Source: Acidobacteriota bacterium (GTDB taxonomy: Bacteria; Acidobacteriota; Vicinamibacteria; Vicinamibacterales; UBA8438). From it: 64,000 bases of DNA. The position numbers were made by a program, and so were the translations under genes. The notes beneath the pieces are model-generated. The model ran no database searches. It saw only the letters and a list, made by a program, of their open reading frames with translations, and was not told the DNA's origin. Position 1 is the first letter of the stretch. Every line of letters starts with the position of its first letter. Positions 25,435 through 34,104 of the stretch are shown here, one piece after another. Where the stretch lies: positions 1 through 64,000 of the forward strand of contig VXRJ01000003.1 in NCBI GenBank assembly GCA_009838525.1. Direction: 5' to 3'.

Positions 25435-26337
25435 CTACGCGCGCTTCCGCCTGCGGGCTGGAGCGGCGCGCCCACTCCCCGACGACGCGCGGGCGCCCCG
25501 CCGGGCTGACGTCTTCGCCGCGGAGGACTTCGCCGCCGCCTTGGCCGGCTTCTTCTTGCCGGCGCTCACCTGCTCGAGGCTCTTGCGTAGAGCGTCCATC
25601 AGGTTGACCACCTTGGCGGGCGTCTCCAGCTCCTGGACCACCACCTCTTCGCCAGCGATCTTCGCATCGATGATCCGGCGCAGTTCCGCCTGGTAGTCGT
25701 CGGTGAACTCCGACAGGTCGAGCTCGCCGGCAAAGGTGCCGATCACCTGCCGGGCCAGCTTCACCTCGTCCTCGTTCACGGTCTCCGGCAGATCGTCCAG
25801 CTCCTCGATCGCCGACATCCGTCGAAGCTCCCGGGCCTGACGGAGCGTGAACATCACCAGTCCGTTGTCCCGCGGCTGCACCGCCACGACGTACTCCCGT
25901 CCCAGGAGGGCCAACTTGCCGATTCCGGCCTTCCCAACCAGCGCCTCGCGCAGCACGGCGAAGGCGCTCGCCGCCACCTTGCCGTCGGGGGCCAGATAGA
26001 AGGGCCGCTCGACGTACATCGGATCGATGGTCTCGATGTCGGCGAACCGAAGCAGGTTGATGATACGGGTCGATTCCGGCCGCGCCTTTGCTATGTCCTC
26101 GTCGTCCATCACGACGTAGCGGCTTTTCTCGAACTCGAAACCCTTGACTATCTCGGTCTTGTCCACCTCGCGGTCGCACGACGAGCACCACTTCTTCTGC
26201 TGAATGCGAGTCTGGCACTCGCCGCACAACTGGTTGAAGCGGACCTGCCCGGTCGTATTGGTCGCCGGAAAGACTCGGACCGGAACGGTCACCAGGCTTA
26301 CCTTCAGATAGCCCTTCCACGTCGGACGTGCAGCCAT
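25435..26337 (-). CDS. ku: Bacterial Ku protein
   Basis: A 300-residue Ku homodimer subunit, which threads onto DNA double-strand ends and recruits LigD for non-homologous end joining. The start MAARPTWKGYLKVSLVTVPV and the block EIVKGFEFEKSRYVVMDDEDI are typical. Two CxxC pairs (CGEC and CSSC, about residues 38-54) could bind zinc in the loop region. The C-terminus is a Lys/Ala/Arg-rich tail of about 40 residues, as in Ku proteins with extended DNA contacts. It is divergent from ligD, with the two coding regions about 75 bases apart, so they may share a control region. Confidence 0.94.
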   Translation of the reverse strand: MAARPTWKGYLKVSLVTVPVRVFPATNTTGQVRFNQLCGECQTRIQQKKWCSSCDREVDKTEIVKGFEFEKSRYVVMDDEDIAKARPESTRIINLLRFADIETIDPMYVERPFYLAPDGKVAASAFAVLREALVGKAGIGKLALLGREYVVAVQPRDNGLVMFTLRQARELRRMSAIEELDDLPETVNEDEVKLARQVIGTFAGELDLSEFTDDYQAELRRIIDAKIAGEEVVVQELETPAKVVNLMDALRKSLEQVSAGKKKPAKAAAKSSAAKTSARRGARASSGSGRAAPARRRKRA

Positions 26338-26411
26338 TCTCTCCCTCTTGCCTCGTGAATTCGCTCCCAGTCTATCGGCACGACACGCCGACTGCCATAT
26401 GCTGGTTGGCC

Positions 26412-28577
26412 GTGGCGAAACGGACGGCGGGAACGGGCGCGCGGCCGGCACGAACGCCAAACGCGGCGATCTGGCGCGAAGACCCGCGGGACGTCCGCCC
26501 CATGCTGGCGGAACTGGCGCCGCCCGAAGCCCACTTCCGCCTCCTGCGGAACGAGCGGCTGATCTTCGAACCGAAGTACGACGGCATCCGTGCCCTCGTC
26601 GCGCTCGACGGCCCCGCCCCACCCGCGATCTATACCCGGCTGGGACGCAACAAGACTCCCGAATTCCCCGATCTCTTCGATCCGCTCCGGCGCCTCGCGC
26701 GCCGACTGCGCCGCCCCGTGCTGCTGGACGGCGAAGTCGTGGCAACCGGGGACGACGGCGCTCCCCTGGCGTTCCAGTACCTGCAGGATCGACTGCAAAG
26801 GACGGGCGCGGCGGCGGAAGCGGCGGCGCTCAAGGTGCCGGTCGCACTCATCCTCTTCGACCTGCTGCGCGAGGGCGACGAGGACCTGCGGCCCCTCCCC
26901 TGCCATGAGCGGCGGAAGCGGCTCGAACGCCTGTTGCGGGGACGGCGGCGCGACCTTCAACTGATCCGTCTGGCCGACAGCCAGGTCGGCGACGGTGAGG
27001 CGCTGGCCGCCGACGGCGAGGAGCGCGGTTGGGAAGGCGTGATCGCCAAGCAACCGGCGAGTCGCTACTCCTCCGGCCGCCGGAGCGCGCAATGGCAGAA
27101 GCTGAAGTTCACCAGCTCGGAGGATTTCGTGGTCGGCGGCTGGACCGCGCCGCGCGGATCGCGCCGGCACATCGGCGCCTTGCTCCTCGGCTACTACCCC
27201 GCCGACCGGCGTTGGACCCGGGCGACGCCGCTCATCTTCGCCGGTCAGGTCGGATCCGGCTTTACCGATGCCGAGCTCGACCGGCTGGCCAGTCGGCTCA
27301 CGCCGCTCGTCACGGAGTCGTCGCCGTTCGCGGAAGTGCCGGCGCCGCACCGCCCCGAGAAGCGTGGCTGGGTCAAGCCGGAGCTGGTGGCGCGCGTTGC
27401 GTTCACGCAGTGGACGCGGGACGGCATCCTCCGCAACCCCGTCTACCACGGTCTGCGCGACGATGTCCGTCCCGCCGCGGTCCGCCATGACGACCAGCGG
27501 CCGGACACCGGCCCGCCACCGTCCGCCCCGCGCCGGCGCGTCGCACCCGAAGCGGGGCCGGAACCGGCTGCCGCGGATCTGTTGGCGGAGCTGAACGCGC
27601 TTGAAGCGAGCCGCCGGAAGGGCACGCTCGTCCTGGCCGGCGGCGCGCGCGTGCCGGTCGGCAATCTCCACAAGGTGTTCTGGCCCGAACCGGAACTCAC
27701 GAAGGGCGACCTGCTCCGCTACTACCTGCGCGTTGCGCCCTATCTGCTTCCGGTGGTGGCGGGCCGGCCGCTCGTCATGAAGCGCTTTCCGAACGGCGTG
27801 GACGGGAAATCGTTCTATCAACACCGTGCGCCGGATCCGATCCCGGACGGCGCCCGGGTCGCGATCGTGGCGGAAAAGCTGGGCGCCGGGGCGGATCGAT
27901 CGGCCGACTCCGAGGTGCCCTACCTGATCGGCGGTCAACTTCAGACACTGATCTACATGGCGCAGCTCGCCGTCATCTCGCAGGATCCGTGGTTCTCGAC
28001 GCTCGACCGGATCACGGAGGCCGACATGACGGCGCTCGACCTCGACCCGATGCCGGACGCGCCGTTCACGCGCGTGCTCGACGTAGCCCGCTGGCTGCAC
28101 GACGAACTGGAGCGGCTCGGTGTCCCGTCGTTCGCCAAGACGTCCGGTTCCGAGGGTCTCCACATCTTCATCCCCCTGCCGGCCGGGACGCCGTACGAGG
28201 CGGGAATGATCTTCTGCCAGATTGTGGCGACTGTCGTCGCCGCGCGCCATCCGGAAGCGGCAACCGTCGAGCGGACCGTCCGCCGACGCCCGGCCGATGC
28301 GGTTTATATCGATACCCTGCAGAACATCTACGGCAAGACCCTGGCCTGCGCCTACAGCGCGCGGGCCAGTCCGTTCGCCGGCGTCTCCGCGCCGCTCACC
28401 TGGGCCGAGGTGCATGACGGTCCGAAGTCCGGCCTCCAGCCGCGCGACTTCACGATGCGGTCCATCCACGCGCGTCTCGACGAGGTGGGCGACCTCTGGG
28501 CCGGCACGCGGTCGGCGGCGCCGGCGAACCTCGAGGACGCCCTGGCCAAGCTGGAGGCGGCAGTCAGCGGGGGGTAG
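26412..28577 (+). CDS. ligD: Multifunctional DNA ligase D (ligase-polymerase)
   Basis: About 721 residues. The ATP-dependent ligase domain comes first (adenylated Lys at about residue 55 in EPKYDGIRAL, then a GWEGVIAKQPASRY motif and the OB fold around residues 230-330), followed by the primase-polymerase domain (LTKGDLLRYYLRVAPYLLP to the C-terminus, with DLDPMPDAPF carrying catalytic aspartates and FAKTSGSEGLHIFIPL). The 3'-phosphoesterase domain found in many LigD proteins is absent. The start is uncertain: GTG 26412 is preferred, an upstream start at 26328 would overlap ku, and ATG 26502 is the first Met near the domain. Confidence 0.92.
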   Translation: MAKRTAGTGARPARTPNAAIWREDPRDVRPMLAELAPPEAHFRLLRNERLIFEPKYDGIRALVALDGPAPPAIYTRLGRNKTPEFPDLFDPLRRLARRLRRPVLLDGEVVATGDDGAPLAFQYLQDRLQRTGAAAEAAALKVPVALILFDLLREGDEDLRPLPCHERRKRLERLLRGRRRDLQLIRLADSQVGDGEALAADGEERGWEGVIAKQPASRYSSGRRSAQWQKLKFTSSEDFVVGGWTAPRGSRRHIGALLLGYYPADRRWTRATPLIFAGQVGSGFTDAELDRLASRLTPLVTESSPFAEVPAPHRPEKRGWVKPELVARVAFTQWTRDGILRNPVYHGLRDDVRPAAVRHDDQRPDTGPPPSAPRRRVAPEAGPEPAAADLLAELNALEASRRKGTLVLAGGARVPVGNLHKVFWPEPELTKGDLLRYYLRVAPYLLPVVAGRPLVMKRFPNGVDGKSFYQHRAPDPIPDGARVAIVAEKLGAGADRSADSEVPYLIGGQLQTLIYMAQLAVISQDPWFSTLDRITEADMTALDLDPMPDAPFTRVLDVARWLHDELERLGVPSFAKTSGSEGLHIFIPLPAGTPYEAGMIFCQIVATVVAARHPEAATVERTVRRRPADAVYIDTLQNIYGKTLACAYSARASPFAGVSAPLTWAEVHDGPKSGLQPRDFTMRSIHARLDEVGDLWAGTRSAAPANLEDALAKLEAAVSGG

Positions 28578-28581
28578 GACG

Positions 28582-28610
28582 CCGTGGTGAATCCCCCGCT
28601 ACATTCGAGC
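28582..28610 (+). repeat. Stop-associated 29-bp repeat, copy 2
   Basis: CCGTGGTGAA, T, CCCCC, GCTACATTCGAGC, beginning four bases after the ligD TAG (28575-28577). It fills most of the gap between ligD and the convergent cupin gene. Confidence 0.7.
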
Positions 28611-28637
28611 GGCCGCGCCACCCGGGTGGTTTGAACT

Positions 28638-29096
28638 CTACGGCTCGACGAAGTGGAAGTCCGCCGGCCCGTCCCGGCGCGCGAGGAGCACCACGTCCGC
28701 GTCCGCGTGCGTGTACCAGGCGTGGTGCGCACCGCCCGGGATAATCACGTAGCTGCCCGTCGTCGCCGTGTAGCGCGTGCCGTCCATGACGATGTCGACG
28801 GCGCCTTCCAGCACGACCACGGTTTCGGTGTGGGTGTGCCAGTGCATGGCGAATTCCGATCCGGCCGGAAACCTTGCGAAGTAGGTCGGACCGCCGGTGG
28901 CCGGGTCCGTTGCGACCGCCGCGTTGCGCAGACCGGCGGGAAAGCCCGGCCGGTCGGATGGCGGTCCCCAGTCGGCCTCTTTCCACGGCAGCACGAGCGG
29001 TGATTCGCCGTGCCGCACCGCTTCCTGCGCCAGGGTTATCGAGGGAACTACCGCCAGGAACATCGCCGCCAGCAGACACAGACGCATCCAGTTCAT
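28638..29096 (-). CDS. Exported cupin-domain protein
   Basis: A 152-residue secreted protein with signal peptide ending TLAQ and one cupin barrel. The metal-binding motif is visible as HWHTHTETVVVLEG (His-x-His-x3-Glu type) and the second part as PGGAHHAWYTH. It could be a small oxygenase, isomerase or sensor of the periplasm. It is convergent with ligD and stands alone on its strand. Confidence 0.85.
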   Translation of the reverse strand: MNWMRLCLLAAMFLAVVPSITLAQEAVRHGESPLVLPWKEADWGPPSDRPGFPAGLRNAAVATDPATGGPTYFARFPAGSEFAMHWHTHTETVVVLEGAVDIVMDGTRYTATTGSYVIIPGGAHHAWYTHADADVVLLARRDGPADFHFVEP

Positions 29097-29134
29097 TGTC
29101 CTCACCTCACGAAACCACACTCATACGCGACCCA

Positions 29135-29578
29135 TCAGTCGTCGAACGGACTCCATGTCCGCTCGAATCCAAAGTCCTGAAAGTCCCTCACGTTAGCGGT
29201 TGCAAACTCGGTAACGCCCTGCCGCCGCAGCGTGAAGGCCAGACGGGCATCGTAGACACGGCGACGCCCGAAGACGGACTCGGCCGCTCGGGACCACAAC
29301 TCTTCGTGCACCGCCACGCTGTCCGTGTCGAAGCCGAGCAGCATCCAACGCGGGTGCCGCCGGTAGGCCTGAACGACCTCGACCGCCTCGCGCGCCGACA
29401 GAGGTCGGGCGAGCACGGCGGGGTTCCGGAGAAGCGTATAGAACTCCACCAGTACGAGTTCCGAGACTGCGACGTCCTCACGCGGAGTCCAGTCCTCCAG
29501 CAGGCTGCGGGCGCGATTGTGAAAGGGACTGTCCCGACTGAAGCCGTAGAGCAGGATGTTGGAGTCGAACGACGTCAC
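29135..29578 (-). CDS. PIN-domain ribonuclease toxin (VapC-like)
   Basis: A 147-residue PIN domain, with the acidic active-site residues in SFDSNILLYGF (Asp near 5), LVLVEFYTLL (Glu near 45), RVYDARLAFTL and FATANVRDFQDFGF. These toxins cut tRNA or rRNA. It overlaps the upstream RHH gene by four bases, the usual antitoxin-toxin arrangement. The ATG at 29578 lies in that overlap. It appears intact. Confidence 0.88.
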   Translation of the reverse strand: MTSFDSNILLYGFSRDSPFHNRARSLLEDWTPREDVAVSELVLVEFYTLLRNPAVLARPLSAREAVEVVQAYRRHPRWMLLGFDTDSVAVHEELWSRAAESVFGRRRVYDARLAFTLRRQGVTEFATANVRDFQDFGFERTWSPFDD

Positions 29579-29874
29579 GGGCGCCGCACTCCTGACAGCC
29601 CCTGCCCTTCATCGGAACGACTGACGCCAGTCGGCTCGACGTCATCGTGAGCAGCGTCGCGAACTGCTTCGTGGCTCAGTCCGCGCCAACCCACGGCGTC
29701 CGACACTGGTGGACGCCAGGGCGGATACGCCGGCCCCGCGGCCAAGGGATACCGGGCAAGGAACTGCTCCGACGCGCGCCGGATGGTCTCCGCGAGCGAC
29801 CATTCTCGAGTCGCCGCCAACCGCTTGAGATCGCGATATAGAGCGTCAGGAAGCTGCACCTGCGTCTTTATCAT
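29575..29874 (-). CDS. Ribbon-helix-helix antitoxin for the PIN toxin
   Basis: A 99-residue protein with an N-terminal ribbon-helix-helix domain (KTQVQLPDALYRDLKRLAA then EWSLAETIRRASEQFLAR) and a disordered Pro/Gly/Asp-rich C-terminal tail expected to block the toxin. It overlaps the toxin gene by four bases. Palindromic DNA at 29893-29907 just upstream is the likely operator. Confidence 0.85.
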   Translation of the reverse strand: MIKTQVQLPDALYRDLKRLAATREWSLAETIRRASEQFLARYPLAAGPAYPPWRPPVSDAVGWRGLSHEAVRDAAHDDVEPTGVSRSDEGQGLSGVRRP

Positions 29875-29892
29875 GCCATCATATTTACATCT

Positions 29893-29907
29893 ACATCATA
29901 ATGATGT
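29893..29907. promoter_or_regulatory. Palindromic operator of the RHH/PIN module
   Basis: A perfect 15-base palindrome (ACATCAT, A, ATGATGT) sits 19 bases before the antitoxin start, in a short AT-rich stretch. An extra half-like site ACATC occurs at 29887-29891. This suits binding by ribbon-helix-helix dimers in steps. Confidence 0.55.
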
Positions 29908-29989
29908 CAATCAGCAAAAAAGCCAAGCCAACTCCCATTCCCTGAACCCGCGACGGCCATCGATGCGAGTAACGGCTGCAAGGATCGGG

Positions 29990-32026
29990 CTACTCCACGA
30001 TGATCTGCCCGATCGTCCATGGATGCTCGGTGCAGATGTACTCGTGCTCGCCGGCCGCATCGAGGACCACGGAACCGGAAGCCCCCGGGCCGATAGGACC
30101 GGTGGTCCACGAGCCGTCGCGCGCCGAGAGGGTGTGGCTCAGCCCGGTCGGATTCGTCCAGGTCACCTCGGTTCCCGCGGCGACGGACGCCCGCGTCGGA
30201 GTCAATCCGTAGTCGTCGTGCCACTCGTCGTTGCGCCCGGTGTTCTGGTTGCTCTGGGTGATCACGCGCTTGAGCTCGATAGTGTCGGTTTCGGCGACCG
30301 GCCCCTCGAACGGCAGCACCGTCGGCGGCGGCTCCGGCGCCGGCCGCGGCGGAACCGTCCCGCCGAGCTTGAAGCCCCAGACGAGGCGTCCCATGGTCAA
30401 CGCCACGTACTGCTCGCCGTCGATCGCGTAGGTCACCACTGGCCCGCCCCCGAAGCCGTTCGAGCCAAAAAGGCCGATCTGGCCGGTCTGGAACTGCCAC
30501 AGCACCTCGCCCGTCCGCTGATCGAAGGCGCCGAGGTTGCCGTCCGCTTCGGTGTGGAACATCAGGCCGCTCGCCGTAGTCAGGGCGCCGCTGCTGTTGC
30601 AGTCCGACCAGGGCACCTCGTGCTGCCAGACAATCTTGTTGGTCCGGCTGTCGAGCGCCACGTGGAGGCCGTGCTGCTTCAGGCCGGGCGCCCGGACGGT
30701 GGTGCCGGTGAAGAACCAACCGTTCTCGGGGCGCTTGATCCAGCGAGGATAGACGCATGCCATGCCGTAGAAGTACCCGGTGACCGGGCTGTAGGACATC
30801 GGTGCGAACCGCATCGTCATGTAGGGAATGAACTTGTTCGGCAGATCGGGACCGATCGGGTCGTAGTAGCAGCCGGCCTCGAACCCCGGCGGAATCATGT
30901 CCGGGTCGACGCAGTCGGAGCCGACCTTGTCGGCGCCGACCGGGAAGGGTTGCGTCGGCGAGGTCCGCAGGAACTCGTTCTGCGGCACGGGCCGTTCTTC
31001 GATCTCGAACACCGGTTCGCCGGTCTCGGCATCGAACGCGAAGAGATACCCGTCGGTACGCATCGCGGCCAGCGCCTTCCGGGTCTCCCCGTCCACCTCG
31101 GTGTCGTAGACGATGAGCGGCGTCGCCAGGTCGTGCTCCCAGAGTTCGTGGTGCACGAGCTGCTGGTGCCAGCGGTATTCACCCGTATGGAGGTCGAGCG
31201 CCACCACCGACGAGGTGAACAGGTTGTTGCCCGGCCGCAGCTCGCCGCCCCACATCGGGACCGCATTGCCGGTGCCGACGAAGAACAGGCCGAGGTCGAC
31301 GTCGACGGTCGGCGTCATCCAGACGCCGCCGCCGCCGAATCGCCATACGTCGCTGTCTACCGGCCACGTTTCCGAGCCGAGGGCGCCCGGCTCGGGAATC
31401 ACGTCGAAGAGCCACCGCCGCTCCCCGGTGCGGGCGTCCACCGCCACGATCCGCCCGCGCAGATAGCTGTCGCCGTTCGCCATGCCGGTTATCACCAGCC
31501 CCTCGGCGTAGGTTGACGGGGAGGAAATCCACTGGCCGAACTGGCCCTCCACGCCCACCAGGTGCTCCCAGACCTGCTCGCCGGTCCGCTGATCGAGCGC
31601 GATTAGGCGCGAGTCGCTGAGCCCCGCGAAGACCAGCCCGGATCCCAGGGCCACGCCCTTGTTCATCCGGCCAACCGGTGCGAGCACTCGCCACTGTTCC
31701 TCGCCGGTGGCGGCGTCGAGGGCTCGGATGCTGCTTCCGGTGTTCAGGAACAACAGCCCGTTGCGCACCACGACGGTGGAGCGGGACACTTCGCCTCCGC
31801 CCAGCTCGGTGACCCAGGCCCCGCCGAGCTGCTCGACGTTGTCAGGGGTGATCTGCGTCAGCGACGAATGCCGAGTCTGGCCGAAGTGGCCGCCCGCGAG
31901 CGGCCATTCGTCGCCCGGGTAGCCGCCCCAGTCTTCGTTCTGGGCGTCCGCGGCGCCCGTCAGGAGGAACGGCAGCAGACAAAGGGAAACGGCCGGAACG
32001 CGGATGCGACGAAGGAAGTCAGCCAT
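29990..32026 (-). CDS. Quinoprotein (PQQ-dependent dehydrogenase-like) with C-terminal cupredoxin
   Basis: A 678-residue exported protein (signal ending TGAADAQ). Residues about 30-560 form an eight-bladed propeller with tryptophan-docking repeats (RALDAATGEEQWRV, IALDQRTGEQVWEH, GAFDQRTGEVLWQF), as in type I/II quinoprotein dehydrogenases. No cytochrome c CxxCH is seen. The last 90 residues form a cupredoxin-like domain: VTWTNPTGLSHTLS gives a histidine and EYICTEHPWT a cysteine and histidine, but the usual axial methionine just after is missing. The copper domain may pass electrons in place of a haem domain. It sits beside a toxin module and a DUF3604 gene on the same strand. Confidence 0.85.
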   Translation of the reverse strand: MADFLRRIRVPAVSLCLLPFLLTGAADAQNEDWGGYPGDEWPLAGGHFGQTRHSSLTQITPDNVEQLGGAWVTELGGGEVSRSTVVVRNGLLFLNTGSSIRALDAATGEEQWRVLAPVGRMNKGVALGSGLVFAGLSDSRLIALDQRTGEQVWEHLVGVEGQFGQWISSPSTYAEGLVITGMANGDSYLRGRIVAVDARTGERRWLFDVIPEPGALGSETWPVDSDVWRFGGGGVWMTPTVDVDLGLFFVGTGNAVPMWGGELRPGNNLFTSSVVALDLHTGEYRWHQQLVHHELWEHDLATPLIVYDTEVDGETRKALAAMRTDGYLFAFDAETGEPVFEIEERPVPQNEFLRTSPTQPFPVGADKVGSDCVDPDMIPPGFEAGCYYDPIGPDLPNKFIPYMTMRFAPMSYSPVTGYFYGMACVYPRWIKRPENGWFFTGTTVRAPGLKQHGLHVALDSRTNKIVWQHEVPWSDCNSSGALTTASGLMFHTEADGNLGAFDQRTGEVLWQFQTGQIGLFGSNGFGGGPVVTYAIDGEQYVALTMGRLVWGFKLGGTVPPRPAPEPPPTVLPFEGPVAETDTIELKRVITQSNQNTGRNDEWHDDYGLTPTRASVAAGTEVTWTNPTGLSHTLSARDGSWTTGPIGPGASGSVVLDAAGEHEYICTEHPWTIGQIIVE

Positions 32027-32060
32027 GCCGCGAGCTTAGCAAACCCGGGAACCCGTAGCG

Positions 32061-34070
32061 TCACTGATCGTCGGCCCGGTACCAGATGGGCGAGGTCCAG
32101 GCGCGCTCCTGGATCCTCCACGGCAGGTCGGGATTGGAACACGCCGCCGGACGCTCCTCGGCGGGCAGCGCGGCGCACTGATAGCCGTTCCAGCGGCAGC
32201 TTGGATTCTCCACCACCCGGGCGTAGTAGACGGCGGAACGGGACGGATCGAAATCGGGATCCGTCCAGACCGTGCACAACGACGCCGCGCCCTCCCCACT
32301 CAGCGCGCAGGTTTCCCGAGAGACGCCGGCGCCGTTGTCCGGATCGCCGGCTACGTCGTAGATCGCTTCGTGAAACCGTCCGTCATCCCCCACCCAGCCC
32401 TTGATGATCTGGATACGCTGAAGCGGGGTCCCCGGACGTTCCGGCGTGCCCGGATCGGCGAGGGCGGTCACGAACAGGCGGGGCGCGCCGGAGCCTTCGC
32501 GGGCCGGCAGCACGCTTCCCATCGGCACGCCGGTCTCGTACGCCTCGGCGATCATGTCGTTGCTGGAACAGAGATCCGGCAGGTCCCAGCCGCCGAAGAG
32601 CCGCGCCTGGATCCGGACGCCGCTCGTGCCGAACGTCTCCTTCCGCTGCATCGCGTCGAACAGCGAGTCGCGCGAGTTTTCCTCGGCCCAGACGCCGATC
32701 AGCCCACCGGGATTCCGGAGCGGGTGCGGGGCGTAGGCCTGGGTCGTGAGCCGCTTCTCCAGGTCCGAGTCGACGTTCGAGTTGTGACCCTGGTAGTCGT
32801 ACTCGTCCGTGTCGCCCGGCAGGCCGTTGTGTCCGTCGGTGCTGGCAATCAGACCAAGCTGGATCGGGTTGATCCCGAGGCGTTCTTCCTGGGCGATGCC
32901 TTCGATGAGCGCATAGCGCACGAAGTCGAGGCGCGACTGGCACCCCTCGCCGCGGAGGCCGCCCTCACCCGTGCCGTCCTCGCAGTCGGGGGGGCGCTGG
33001 CCGTCGATGTAGCGGACCTTCTCGAAGTCGCACAGCTCGTCCTCGCCGCCGACCACGTCCCACATGCCCCGCCGGCACTCGGACTCGCCCTTGGCCTGCA
33101 TCATCTCCACCAGCGGCTCCATCTCGCTGCGCAGCGCGGCGCGCTCCCGCTGTTCGTCGATGGGCAACCCGCCCCAGTCCAGGGTGAACATCTGGCCGTT
33201 GGAGATGTTGGGATTGTGGGGAATGGTGAGCGCCTCGCAGCCGGTGCCGGTGTCGTTGCAGCGCGCCTTCAACCGGGTCCACAGGTCGCGGGGCTGGTCC
33301 GCGTCAATCCAGGAGATCGGCAGTTCCGGTCCGATCTCGTTGCGGAGAATGACGTTGCGGTGCACCTTGGAACGGCCCGGCGCGCGAGTGTACTCCCAGG
33401 CGTGGAACGTCGTGAACGAGCAGTCGCTGGAGCGGTCGTAGTAGCGCTCGGCCGCCTCGCGGGTCGCCTCCCACGCGGTGAGGAGGCCGTCGCGGCAGTC
33501 CCGGCCGTCGTCGCCGCAGACCACCGGGCCCCGTCCGGCAAGCCGGTCCGCCTGCCAGGCTGCGCGTTCCTCCGGTGTGCCGCCCGGTCGCAGGCCGCGG
33601 CAGGCGGCCGAGTCGTAGACGGGGGAAGACGGGTTGGTGCAGACCGCGACCTCGCCCAGCCATTCGGAATGATCCGTGACCGCGGCGAAATCGAGGGGGC
33701 GGACAAGCCGCGCGGCCCGCGCCGGCCGGCCGTCGGCGTCAAGCGGACTGAGGCCGATCTCCTCCCCGCGGGCGAACCGGTAGGCGTCGTCGGGCGTCTG
33801 GAATCCACCGCGTCCGAGGGCGTCGAGGGAAAAGGCGGTGTGGGTGTGCAGGTCGCCGAAGAACGCCTGCCGGAGCGGATCGTGATGGGTGCACGGCTCC
33901 CGCGTGACCAGGTCGGCCGGCTGCGCGGGGGCGCTCGGCGGGTTCCACTCCTGCACGACGCGGCCTGGCGCGGGCGCCGCAGGCGACGGCGTCTCCCCCG
34001 CGGGCTCCTCCGCCGCTCCGCAGGCGAGCATCGTCGGGATCAACAAACACGCCGTCAGCCGTGCTGTCAT
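32061..34070 (-). CDS. DUF3604 lipoprotein
   Basis: A 669-residue lipoprotein (signal ending TMLACG) of the DUF3604 family, secreted PHP-like proteins with the metal-site-like motif FFGDLHTHTAFSLDA (about residues 69-83) and FAAVTDHSEWLGE. The HxH and DH pairs suggest a metal-dependent hydrolase of the amidohydrolase/PHP type; no substrate is known. Its start is 67 bases upstream of the terminus of the minus-strand parvulin gene, and it shares direction with the quinoprotein. Confidence 0.85.
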   Translation of the reverse strand: MTARLTACLLIPTMLACGAAEEPAGETPSPAAPAPGRVVQEWNPPSAPAQPADLVTREPCTHHDPLRQAFFGDLHTHTAFSLDALGRGGFQTPDDAYRFARGEEIGLSPLDADGRPARAARLVRPLDFAAVTDHSEWLGEVAVCTNPSSPVYDSAACRGLRPGGTPEERAAWQADRLAGRGPVVCGDDGRDCRDGLLTAWEATREAAERYYDRSSDCSFTTFHAWEYTRAPGRSKVHRNVILRNEIGPELPISWIDADQPRDLWTRLKARCNDTGTGCEALTIPHNPNISNGQMFTLDWGGLPIDEQRERAALRSEMEPLVEMMQAKGESECRRGMWDVVGGEDELCDFEKVRYIDGQRPPDCEDGTGEGGLRGEGCQSRLDFVRYALIEGIAQEERLGINPIQLGLIASTDGHNGLPGDTDEYDYQGHNSNVDSDLEKRLTTQAYAPHPLRNPGGLIGVWAEENSRDSLFDAMQRKETFGTSGVRIQARLFGGWDLPDLCSSNDMIAEAYETGVPMGSVLPAREGSGAPRLFVTALADPGTPERPGTPLQRIQIIKGWVGDDGRFHEAIYDVAGDPDNGAGVSRETCALSGEGAASLCTVWTDPDFDPSRSAVYYARVVENPSCRWNGYQCAALPAEERPAACSNPDLPWRIQERAWTSPIWYRADDQ

Positions 34071-34104
34071 GCGAGACTCCCCACGCGTCCGGGACGCGTC
34101 TGTT

